Shown here: piece by piece, positions 1 through 5,159 of the stretch
How positions within the stretch are numbered: position 1 is the first letter of the stretch
Layout: each line of letters begins with the position of its first letter
Assembly: GCA_902518075.1 (NCBI GenBank)
Contig: CABYEX010000056.1
Location: 1-5,159, forward strand
Reading direction: 5' to 3'
From: Halieaceae bacterium
GTDB lineage: Bacteria; Pseudomonadota; Gammaproteobacteria; Pseudomonadales; Halieaceae
DNA length: 5,159 nucleotides
The notes under the pieces: generated by a model
Database searches by the model: none
What the model saw: only the letters and a program-made list of their open reading frames with translations
Told to the model about the DNA's origin: nothing
Position numbers and translations under genes: made by a program

Positions 1-376
1 CGGGCCAGGCCCCGGAGGCAAACATAAACAGCACCGTGGTGCCTTCAGGACCGGCGACCAGCGGCCCGTACCCCCGGTTGGCCATGCCGATACGGATGTC
101 GCCGGCGTGATGCCAGGTCGCGCCGACCCGCTGTGAACCCTCCAGAATGATCTCAGTGTAGTCACAGTCGTGGGTGTGCGCCTCGATCGTGCAGCCGGGT
201 GGATAGAACACCTTAAACACTGTTGGAGACTCTGCCCGGGTCGGGTCGCCGACGCGGTACATCGATGAAATCACCCCGGTGGGGAGCTCGATCTTGTCGA
301 GATCTTCCCAGTTAAGCGCGTAGTGACCCTTTCGCTCGAGGGCTTCCTTGATTTCCTGATCTGTCGCCTGTCCCAC
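1..376 (-). CDS. Cupin-domain protein, C-terminus cut by window edge
   Basis: A small cupin-fold protein of unknown substrate. I translated it from a GTG at 374-376; 125 codons are readable and the frame is still open at base 1. The GTG is favoured because AAGGAG sits 5 bases upstream; the next in-frame Met is residue 39, too close to the cupin core. Cupin motif 1 is clear: Gly61, His67-x-His69, Glu75, Gly80, matching G-x5-HxH-x(3-5)-E-x4-G, which supplies three metal ligands. Motif 2 runs from Gly92-Asp93 to Pro105, but where most cupins have the fourth ligand His before a Gly-Pro this one has Tyr103 (YGP). The gene follows speB by 9 bases and is almost certainly co-translated with it. It has no signal peptide, so it should be cytoplasmic. 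It could be a small dioxygenase or isomerase, a ChrR-like sensor domain, or a non-catalytic binding protein; the fold is fairly certain, the function is not known. Confidence 0.85.
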   Translation of the reverse strand, partial: MGQATDQEIKEALERKGHYALNWEDLDKIELPTGVISSMYRVGDPTRAESPTVFKVFYPPGCTIEAHTHDCDYTEIILEGSQRVGATWHHAGDIRIGMANRGYGPLVAGPEGTTVLFMFASGAWP

Positions 377-381
377 AATCG

Positions 382-387
382 CTCCTT
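382..387 (-). promoter_or_regulatory. Shine-Dalgarno of the cupin gene, overlapping the speB stop
   Basis: AAGGAG on the minus strand lies 5 bases before the GTG at 376, and its first two A residues belong to the TAA stop of speB (386-388). This arrangement normally gives translational coupling and decides the GTG as the start of the cupin gene. Confidence 0.8.
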
Positions 388-1363
388 ACTGGCCTGCGCT
401 GGCGAATAAACACAGCTGCTGAAGCGCAACGGTTGCTGCAGCAAGGGATGTAATCGCTCCCACATCGTATTGCGGTGCTACCTCAACCACGTCCATACCC
501 ACCAGATTAATACCCTTTAAGTGCTGCAAGATCTGCATAGCCTGGTGGGTCGACAGGCCACCGACCACCGGCGTGCCGGTACCCGGGGCAAAACTGGGGT
601 CCAAACAGTCAATATCAAAAGTCAGGTAACAAGGCCGATCACCCACGATGCCTTTTACCTCTGCCGCCAGATCGGCAGGCTTCATGTCGTGCACGGCAGG
701 GGCATCAAAAATGTTGAAGCCATGGTCGCTATCGTTGTGGGTGCGCAGACCGATCTGTGAAGAGTGTGCCGGCGAAATGAGCCCCTGTTGTGCGGCGTGA
801 TAGAACATGGTGCCGTGATCAATCCGCTGGCTATCCTCTGCCCAGGTGTCGGAGTGGGCGTCAAAGTGGATCAAGGACAGCTCACCATACCTCTCGGCAT
901 GCGCTCTAAGGAGGGGGTAAGACACGAAGTGATCGCCCCCAATGGATAAGAGGGCTGTATCGGTGGTGAGAATCTGACGGGCGCACTCGTAGATCTCATC
1001 AGGCACCCCGGCGGGGTTACCCGCATCAAAGTCGCAGTCGCCGTAATCAACAATCACCAGTGTTTCGAGCGGAGAGAAGCCCCATCCCACTGCTTTACGC
1101 TCCCAGGCGAGGCTCGCCGACGCCTCGCGTACCCCACGTGGGCCAAATCGGCTTCCAGGACGGGCGGTGGTTGCCAGATCAAAGGGAATACCCAGCACAG
1201 CGACATCAGCGTCGGCCAAATCGTGAGTGTAGCGACGGCGCATAAAGCTCAGGATGCCGCCATAGGTGGGCTCCTCGGTCACGCCTTTGAGGCTTTCGCG
1301 AAGCATTGCCTGATCGGGGGGTGAACTCATATGTGCTTCTCTGGTGTCGTTATTATCGGCCAT
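386..1363 (-). CDS. speB: Agmatinase (agmatine ureohydrolase)
   Basis: Hydrolyses agmatine to putrescine and urea in the cytoplasm, using a binuclear Mn centre. The arginase/agmatinase signature is complete: GGDH with His145, DAHSD with Asp168, His170 and Asp172, and TFDIDCLDP with Asp250 and Asp252 are the six metal ligands. His183 (DHGTMF) and Glu294 (VVEVAP) match the catalytic and guanidinium-binding residues. Stretches such as FDIDCLDP, APGTGTPV, and NLVGMDVVEVAP are nearly the wording of E. coli SpeB, which favours agmatinase over guanidinobutyrase or guanidinopropionase. Length is 325 residues against about 306 in E. coli; the excess is N-terminal. The ATG at 1363 has no purine-rich ribosome site, whereas Met12 (ATG at 1330) has GAGAAG 5 bases upstream, so a 314-residue protein is the likelier product. 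It lies 88-121 bases downstream of the P450 and directly upstream of the cupin. No arginine decarboxylase is in the window to supply agmatine. Confidence 0.95.
   Translation of the reverse strand: MADNNDTREAHMSSPPDQAMLRESLKGVTEEPTYGGILSFMRRRYTHDLADADVAVLGIPFDLATTARPGSRFGPRGVREASASLAWERKAVGWGFSPLETLVIVDYGDCDFDAGNPAGVPDEIYECARQILTTDTALLSIGGDHFVSYPLLRAHAERYGELSLIHFDAHSDTWAEDSQRIDHGTMFYHAAQQGLISPAHSSQIGLRTHNDSDHGFNIFDAPAVHDMKPADLAAEVKGIVGDRPCYLTFDIDCLDPSFAPGTGTPVVGGLSTHQAMQILQHLKGINLVGMDVVEVAPQYDVGAITSLAAATVALQQLCLFASAGQ
1328..1341 (-). promoter_or_regulatory. Probable true start and ribosome site of speB
   Basis: On the minus strand GAGAAG (1336-1341) stands 5 bases before an in-frame ATG (1328-1330, codon 12 of the longest frame). 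The upstream ATG at 1361-1363 is preceded by GATTAACTTAC, which has no Shine-Dalgarno character. This suggests that speB is translated from 1330. Confidence 0.5.
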
Positions 1364-1451
1364 GTAAGTTAATCACATAACCTGCTGCGAAACAGGCGAA
1401 GGCAACCATACTGATCGGCGGCAAGTCTCCATGCCAACCCGCGGGCTTTCC

Positions 1452-2840
1452 TCAGGAAGTCGCCACCATGATGGGACGCTTGCCGTCTTTGCCGTATAGG
1501 TTAACCTGCAGACTCGAGATCGCATGCACCAGAATAATCGGCTCGATCTTCTGCTTGCCGGTCCAATAGATGTTGGGGAAGCGCTCGAGAATACGCTCAT
1601 AGGCCATCTTGAGTTGTAGCTGCGCCACACGATTACCCAAGCAACGATGCACGCCGTGGCCGAAAGCCAAGTGCTTGTCGACGTTGTCGCGCATCATGTC
1701 GAACTGATCGGGATTGGGGAACACGGAGGGGTCACGGTTCGCCGCGCCGTACCACATGATCACTTTTTCATCCTTGGCGATGCGCTGCCCGGCAATTTCA
1801 GTATCTTCCATCGCGGTGCGCCGCATGTGCATCACGGGTGACACCATGCGCAGCGCCTCGTGGGACATCCGCTCGATCAAAGACGGGTCATCGAGCACCA
1901 TCTGCCGCTGCTCGGGGAACTCGGTTAGCAAGCGAATCGTGCCCGAAAGGGAATTCCGGGTAGTATCGTTGCCCGCAAAGATAATCAGCAGCCAGGAGCC
2001 GTCGAGGTAACTCTGTGACAGGGGTTTTTCGCCCAGCGTGGCATTGGCAATGGTGGTCAACAGATCCTCGCGCGGGTTGCGGATCCGGTCCGCCATCACC
2101 CGCTCACCGTAGCTGAACATATCGTGTAGGATCTTTTCAAAGCGGAACGGGAACGAAGGCTCGGCGAGCAGCATCCGGAACGGGTGGGTAATGAACTGCG
2201 GGGCCAGCTCGAGGTAGTGCATCCACTTGATGATGTCGGCGCGGTCTTCCTCGTCGACTCCGAGCATCTCGCACAGCGTGAACATGGGCAGCTCAATGGA
2301 GAACAACTTGGCGAAGTCCACCACAGGACCCTGCCGCTCCATGTCGTCGAGCAAGTCGTGAATTTTTTTTCCGACACGCTCCTTTAGGGTCTCGATATAC
2401 GCGGGGAAGAAGAAAGCCGCCTGCTGGGTCCGCAGGTCGCGATGCAGATCTGCGTCGAGGTTAATGAGCGAGTTGTAGGCGGCATACATGAGCCGCTCGG
2501 CCTTGCCTTTGTCGTTGCGCAGCACGCTCATATTGATGCTGCCGCGCTGGGACGAAAAGGTCTGTGGATTGAGCTCTACGTGTTTGACGTCATCGTAGCG
2601 CACCACGGACCAGAAGCCGGAGGACGGCTTCTTGATCTGTGACCACATCACTGGCGCGTCCTCGCGCATACGGCGATAAAAATCGAAGGGTTGCCCGCGG
2701 GTCCAGGAGTTGGTCACTCCCAGCTTGAAACCGGGCAAACGCGGATAGATCTCATCAAAGACCGGGTCGCGCGCGCCAGTATCGAGCAAAATGTCATCGC
2801 TCACAGCGGGATGATAGGTAATCGGTTCTGCGCTATTCAT
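1452..2840 (-). CDS. Cytochrome P450, soluble class I, CYP153-like
   Basis: A haem-thiolate mono-oxygenase of 462 residues, presumably cytoplasmic and fed electrons by a ferredoxin and ferredoxin reductase encoded elsewhere. Landmarks in order: C-helix His133-xxx-Arg137; I-helix oxygen-activation motif AGNDTT at 289-294; K-helix ExxR as Glu328-Ala-Leu-Arg331; NPDQF in the PERF position (376-380); haem loop FGHGVHRCLG at 393-402 with Cys400 as the thiolate ligand. The strings GNDTTRNS, HMRRTA.EDTE, and HRC.GNR.A..QL recall the CYP153 alkane/fatty-acid hydroxylases and their relatives, but I cannot fix the family without an alignment, and the substrate is unknown. There is no N-terminal membrane anchor; about 45 residues precede the conserved region. 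The ATG start has AGGA 5 bases upstream (2846-2849). It heads the minus-strand group P450-speB-cupin and diverges from the hydrolase gene. An A8 run at codons 157-160 leaves the frame intact. Confidence 0.95.
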   Translation of the reverse strand: MNSAEPITYHPAVSDDILLDTGARDPVFDEIYPRLPGFKLGVTNSWTRGQPFDFYRRMREDAPVMWSQIKKPSSGFWSVVRYDDVKHVELNPQTFSSQRGSINMSVLRNDKGKAERLMYAAYNSLINLDADLHRDLRTQQAAFFFPAYIETLKERVGKKIHDLLDDMERQGPVVDFAKLFSIELPMFTLCEMLGVDEEDRADIIKWMHYLELAPQFITHPFRMLLAEPSFPFRFEKILHDMFSYGERVMADRIRNPREDLLTTIANATLGEKPLSQSYLDGSWLLIIFAGNDTTRNSLSGTIRLLTEFPEQRQMVLDDPSLIERMSHEALRMVSPVMHMRRTAMEDTEIAGQRIAKDEKVIMWYGAANRDPSVFPNPDQFDMMRDNVDKHLAFGHGVHRCLGNRVAQLQLKMAYERILERFPNIYWTGKQKIEPIILVHAISSLQVNLYGKDGKRPIMVATS

Positions 2841-2845
2841 ATTGG

Positions 2846-2849
2846 TCCT
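2846..2849 (-). promoter_or_regulatory. Shine-Dalgarno of the P450 gene
   Basis: AGGA on the minus strand, 5 bases before the ATG at 2838-2840, supports that start codon. Confidence 0.65.
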
Positions 2850-2973
2850 GATTCACATGCTACGTCAGCGGGACGGCGATCTTCTACGGGCAGATCATGG
2901 GACTCAAGGTCGCATCATGCCAGTTAAAGGTCTTTTCTGGTCAAATATCCCGCGTCCTATTTGAGCGCGAGCG

Positions 2974-2997
2974 AACAGGTTTCTCACCAACCGGTTT
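2974..2997. repeat. Candidate operator: tandem AAC(A/C)GGTTT repeats
   Basis: AACAGGTTT (2974-2982) is repeated as AACCGGTTT (2989-2997), eight of nine bases identical with starts 15 bases apart. The second copy contains the perfect palindrome AACCGGTT, and GGTT of the first copy forms an inverted pair with AACC of the second across 7 bases. This symmetry in a divergent promoter region is the kind of site a dimeric regulator could bind, but no regulator gene is in the window and short repeats like this can arise by chance. Confidence 0.25.
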
Positions 2998-3035
2998 AAT
3001 TTGACAACACAAAGCCCGTTTGACCTTGAGCGCCG

Positions 3036-3041
3036 TATAAT
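3036..3041 (+). promoter_or_regulatory. Sigma-70 -10 hexamer (TATAAT) for the hydrolase gene
   Basis: A perfect TATAAT in otherwise GC-rich sequence, followed by a GC-rich discriminator. Transcription would start near 3048 and give a leader of about 20 bases containing GAGG before the TTG at 3070. The -35 element is not clear: TTGACA (3001) and TTGACC (3020) are spaced 29 and 10 bases from it, neither acceptable, and the hexamer at the correct distance is poor. There is no extended -10 TG. It may therefore need an activator or be only part of a promoter. Confidence 0.5.
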
Positions 3042-3058
3042 CCGCGTCGTTTCTCTGT

Positions 3059-3062
3059 GAGG
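3059..3062 (+). promoter_or_regulatory. Shine-Dalgarno favouring a TTG start
   Basis: GAGG lies 7 bases before the TTG at 3070-3072. The first in-frame ATG (3166-3168) has no purine-rich sequence in front of it. Together with the -10 element just upstream, this supports initiation at TTG. Confidence 0.5.
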
Positions 3063-3069
3063 CTCCGTT

Positions 3070-3993
3070 TTGCGGATTTTTTTAACCTGCCTGATTACCT
3101 TCTGCCTGCCCTTAATAGGTAAAGCCGAGTATTCCCGCACCTACCTCGACAGCTATCCGCTGCAAATGGCTGCCGCAGGTGAGCTCGATATCGCCTATCG
3201 CATTGTCGAGCCGGATCCCGACAAACCCAAGGCCGTGGTCATCATGGGCTTGGGAGGGTCGAATGTGGCCTGGGGTGATGCACTGATATCCGGGCTGGCC
3301 AACGGGGGCTATGAAATCCTGTTACTGGATAACCGCGACACCGGCGCCTCGACCCGTTTCGATGAGTGGGGCCAACCCGTTTTATGGTGGGAACTCCTCA
3401 AATACCAGCTGGGTTTTTCAGTCAACGCGCCCTACACTTTGAACGACATGGGGGCTGACATTGCAGGACTCATGGACGAAGTGGGCTACGATAAGGCGCA
3501 TATTGTCGGCGCTTCGATGGGCGGTATGATTGCCCAAATTGTGGCGGCACAGTACCCCGAAAAAACGCGCAGTTTAATCTCGATCATGTCGACCACCAAT
3601 GCGCCGCATCTCCCGCCACCGACTGACGAGGCTGAGATGAGATTACGCAATCTGGCCACCGGTGAAGCAGAAGCGGACCGCGAGCAATCCATTCGAGATC
3701 GGGGGTTTTACCCAGAGTCCATGCAGCGCCACCTGATGGCCATCTTCAAAACTGGAGATCGCTCTGACGAAGTGGCCACCATTGCCGCACCCACCTTGGT
3801 GTTGCACGGAGCGGATGACGGCTTGGTGCCACCAGAGCATGGGCGGCATACCGCGTCACTGATTCAGGAATCCCGCTTTTTGCTGATTGAGGGTATGGCG
3901 CACAATATGCCCGAGGACATCATCCCACTGCTGGTCGACGAAATGACCGGCCACATGGATGCGGTTGAGGCAGATGCTCTCGCCGCCCGCTAG
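3070..3993 (+). CDS. Alpha/beta-fold hydrolase, RdmC-like, probably exported
   Basis: A serine hydrolase of the alpha/beta fold; ester or related bonds are the probable target but the substrate is unknown. Counting from the TTG, the oxyanion region is MGLGG (59-63), then DNRDTGAS (87-94), the nucleophile elbow GASMGG with Ser149 (147-152), the acid Asp250 in HGADDGLVP, and His278 in GMAHNMPE, so the catalytic triad is complete. The pattern matches the RdmC/methylesterase-like group. Two starts are possible. TTG at 3070 has GAGG 7 bases upstream and gives a leader MR followed by the hydrophobic FLTCLITFCLPLIG and a possible cleavage after Gly-Lys-Ala19, like a Sec signal peptide. ATG at 3166 would remove this leader and leave a cytoplasmic enzyme of 275 residues starting right at the conserved domain, but it lacks a ribosome site. 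I favour TTG. The gene stands alone: it diverges from the P450 and converges on the aminotransferase. Confidence 0.9.
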   Translation: MRIFLTCLITFCLPLIGKAEYSRTYLDSYPLQMAAAGELDIAYRIVEPDPDKPKAVVIMGLGGSNVAWGDALISGLANGGYEILLLDNRDTGASTRFDEWGQPVLWWELLKYQLGFSVNAPYTLNDMGADIAGLMDEVGYDKAHIVGASMGGMIAQIVAAQYPEKTRSLISIMSTTNAPHLPPPTDEAEMRLRNLATGEAEADREQSIRDRGFYPESMQRHLMAIFKTGDRSDEVATIAAPTLVLHGADDGLVPPEHGRHTASLIQESRFLLIEGMAHNMPEDIIPLLVDEMTGHMDAVEADALAAR

Positions 3994-4031
3994 GCGAAGG
4001 ATGGCATACAAAGTGGCGCGCTGGGACGCCA

Positions 4032-5156
4032 TCAACCGGCATAAACCTCACTAAAGATCCGATCAAAGATCTCAAGTTCTTCGATACGGCCCATACTGAC
4101 CCGCGAGTAGGTGTCATAGCCGGCGTAAATTCCACGGATCTTCACGTTGCGAGCGGCCATTTTGGCTTTAAAGACATCTGCGTCGCGCTGGATGTCGGCG
4201 TAGACAAAACTCGTCTGCGAGGGCAGTGGTTCAATCCCGTGACGCCGGAAGGTGGCGTTGACCATTTCGCGGCCCTGAAGGATCTTGTCGCGGGAGAAAG
4301 CGATAAAGTCCTCATCGAGGTAGCTGTGATAAGCGGCGTACAGCCCCACGCCATTGCGCCAGGCCATCACGTTGTCGTTAACCACGCTCACTATATAGGG
4401 ATGCCCCATCCCATAGCCGACACGGAGCCCGGCCATACCGAATATCTTTGAGAAGGTCCGTGTGATGAGAATATTGGCACCACCGCGCACCAGATCCACC
4501 ATCGAGGTGTAGTCCGGCTGGTCGGTAAGTTCGTTGTAAGCCTCATCGATCAAAATAGGCACCGTGGGACCGACCTCTCTGCAGAAACTTCGCAGCTCAT
4601 CGCCATCGATGGCCATGCCAGTCGGATTATTGGGATTACAGAGATAGACCAGACTGACGGAATCATCGACTGCGCGTGCCATGGCCTCGAGGTCTATGCC
4701 CATGTCCTCGCGGAGCGGCACCCGGTGCACGGCGACACCGAGTTTCTCGGCGTAATTAAGATGGTCGGAGTACGTCAGCGCGGGTGAGATCACCTTGCCG
4801 TGTTTACCAAAGGCCATCATCGCGGCCTGAAGACCCTCGTTAGACCCGGATGCCAGAAACACCTGCTCACGATCGACCTGGTGGCGTGCCATAAACAACC
4901 CCATGAGGTCTTCCTCAATGGCACCGGGGTAGTAGGCAGTCTTGGGCAGAATCTTGGCCACCTCGGCCAACGCCGTCGGGCTGGGGCCATAGGGGTTCTC
5001 GTTGAACATGAGGCGAATCTGGCCGGGAGGTATCTCCACCTGCCCCGGCGGCAGCGGCGACAATGCCAGCCCTGCCGTGCCCATCATGAGCCCCTGCAGT
5101 GCCCGCCGGCGGTTGAACGAGGACACCCCCGCCGCCCGCCCGGACATCAAAGCCAT
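4032..5156 (-). CDS. PLP-dependent aminotransferase (HisC-like, fold type I) with Tat-type leader
   Basis: A class I/II aminotransferase resembling histidinol-phosphate aminotransferases, with all the expected cofactor residues: NENPYGPSP (52-60), GSNEG (104-108) for the phosphate, Tyr129 stacking on PLP, NPNNPTG (174-180) with Asn177, Asp204 in IDEAYNE contacting the pyridine nitrogen, Lys237 in TFSK forming the Schiff base, Arg245 in GLRVGYG, and Arg352 in SRVSMG in the place of the substrate-carboxylate arginine. The first 47 residues do not belong to the enzyme fold: Asn15-Arg16-Arg17-Arg18-Ala19-Leu20 followed by a hydrophobic stretch to about residue 35 looks like a twin-arginine export signal, so the enzyme may work in the periplasm. 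The amino donor and acceptor are unknown; a role in histidine synthesis is unlikely for an exported enzyme. The frame stays open to the window edge, so the true start could lie beyond 5156; Met1 and Met4 are the visible options. The stop is 38 bases from the convergent hydrolase stop. Confidence 0.9.
   Translation of the reverse strand: MALMSGRAAGVSSFNRRRALQGLMMGTAGLALSPLPPGQVEIPPGQIRLMFNENPYGPSPTALAEVAKILPKTAYYPGAIEEDLMGLFMARHQVDREQVFLASGSNEGLQAAMMAFGKHGKVISPALTYSDHLNYAEKLGVAVHRVPLREDMGIDLEAMARAVDDSVSLVYLCNPNNPTGMAIDGDELRSFCREVGPTVPILIDEAYNELTDQPDYTSMVDLVRGGANILITRTFSKIFGMAGLRVGYGMGHPYIVSVVNDNVMAWRNGVGLYAAYHSYLDEDFIAFSRDKILQGREMVNATFRRHGIEPLPSQTSFVYADIQRDADVFKAKMAARNVKIRGIYAGYDTYSRVSMGRIEELEIFDRIFSEVYAG
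5052..5156 (-). other. Predicted twin-arginine (Tat) signal region of the aminotransferase
   Basis: Residues 1-35 show the n-h-c pattern of a Tat leader: a basic segment with N-R-R-R-A-L-Q (residues 15-21), then GLMMGTAGLAL as a moderately hydrophobic core rich in Gly and Ala, then a Pro-rich turn. The consensus S/T-R-R-x-F-L-K is matched at both Arg and at Leu, but the Phe position is Ala and the Lys position is Gln. No clean A-x-A cleavage site is seen, so the leader might stay attached as an anchor. Confidence 0.6.
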
Positions 5157-5159
5157 TGC

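Larger units (their letters stand above)
2841..3069. other. Divergent intergenic region between P450 and hydrolase genes
   Basis: This 229-base stretch separates two genes that point away from each other, so it should hold both promoters and any shared operator. I see no convincing coding frame in it. Visible contents are a perfect TATAAT facing right (3036-3041), a TTGACA (3001-3006), the palindrome AACCGGTT (2989-2996), an 8-base direct repeat TTGAGCGC (2961-2968 and 3026-3033), and the 7-base inverted pair GGTCAAA/TTTGACC (2939-2945 and 3019-3025). For the P450 direction I find only a weak TTGACC-N19-CATGAT, which I would not call a promoter. If the hydrolase really starts at 3166 the gene-free stretch grows to 325 bases. 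Confidence 0.7.

Noticed and set aside
1364..1451. Terminator or strong promoter in the P450-speB gap
   Set aside because: Only short palindromes (TTCCTGAGGAA, CCCGCGGG) and a weak TTGCCT-N19-TTATGT are present; no stem with T-run and no good hexamer pair.
1373..1630. 85-codon minus-strand frame running from the P450 end into the P450-speB gap
   Set aside because: Most of it overlaps the P450 in another frame; composition is Arg/Ser/Trp-rich with no domain, so it is a shadow.
2363..2370. Run of eight T (A8 in the P450 reading direction) forming a slippery A-AAA-AAA heptamer
   Set aside because: The P450 frame continues intact to its full length with all motifs, no downstream pseudoknot is evident, and the shifted frame shows no recognisable protein.
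2096..2377. 93-codon minus-strand frame inside the P450 gene
   Set aside because: It overlaps the P450 in another frame, has a low-complexity Ser/Arg/Cys-rich composition typical of shadow frames in GC-rich genes, and has no recognisable motif.
2900..2930. Sigma-54-type element around TGGCATGATGC on the minus strand upstream of the P450
   Set aside because: The -24-like TGGCA is present but the -12 GC dinucleotide is missing at the required spacing.
3077..3083. T7 run near the start of the hydrolase, a conceivable phase-variation tract
   Set aside because: Seven T residues is short for a contingency locus and nothing else points to phase variation.
2904..3140. 78-codon minus-strand frame covering much of the divergent intergenic region
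   Set aside because: It is very rich in Arg and Lys, begins inside the hydrolase leader and has no motif; I see no support for a real gene.
4014..4031. Possible hairpin TGGCG-N8-CGCCA between the convergent hydrolase and aminotransferase genes, a candidate terminator
   Set aside because: The stem is only 5 base pairs with an 8-base loop and no T-run follows on either strand, so it is too weak to call a terminator.

Overview
The window looks like chromosomal DNA from a moderately GC-rich Gram-negative proteobacterium, most likely a gammaproteobacterium. The basis is an agmatinase very close in motif and wording to E. coli SpeB, a bacterial class I P450 resembling the CYP153 clade common in marine and hydrocarbon-associated proteobacteria, and an aminotransferase with a twin-arginine leader. 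A marine gammaproteobacterium (for example an OM60/NOR5-like lineage) would fit, but that is inference from gene flavour, not proof. There are no RNA genes, insertion sequences, CRISPR arrays or integration scars that I can see.

Layout. Positions 1-2840 hold three minus-strand genes, read right to left: a cytochrome P450 (2840-1452), agmatinase speB (1363-386, possibly starting at 1330) and a small cupin protein (376 to beyond base 1). The speB-cupin junction is tight: the cupin ribosome site overlaps the speB stop codon. The P450-speB gap is 88-121 bases. Positions 2841-3069 are a divergent intergenic region with a perfect TATAAT facing right and a few short repeats. Positions 3070-3993 (+) encode an alpha/beta hydrolase that probably begins at a TTG and carries a signal-peptide-like N-terminus. 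After a 38-base convergent gap, 4032-5156 (minus) encodes a HisC-like PLP aminotransferase with a likely Tat export signal; its true start may lie just past the right edge.

How the genes relate. Agmatinase converts agmatine to putrescine and urea, and its coupled cupin neighbour may be an accessory or a small metal-dependent enzyme or sensor. The P450 lies upstream on the same strand and could be co-transcribed, but no ferredoxin or reductase is visible and a joint pathway is not demonstrated. The hydrolase and aminotransferase face each other and appear to be separate units; both may act outside the cytoplasm. I found no clear new multi-gene system. The points most worth following up are the apparently exported aminotransferase, the P450-agmatinase-cupin arrangement, and the cupin whose usual fourth metal-ligand histidine appears to be a tyrosine.
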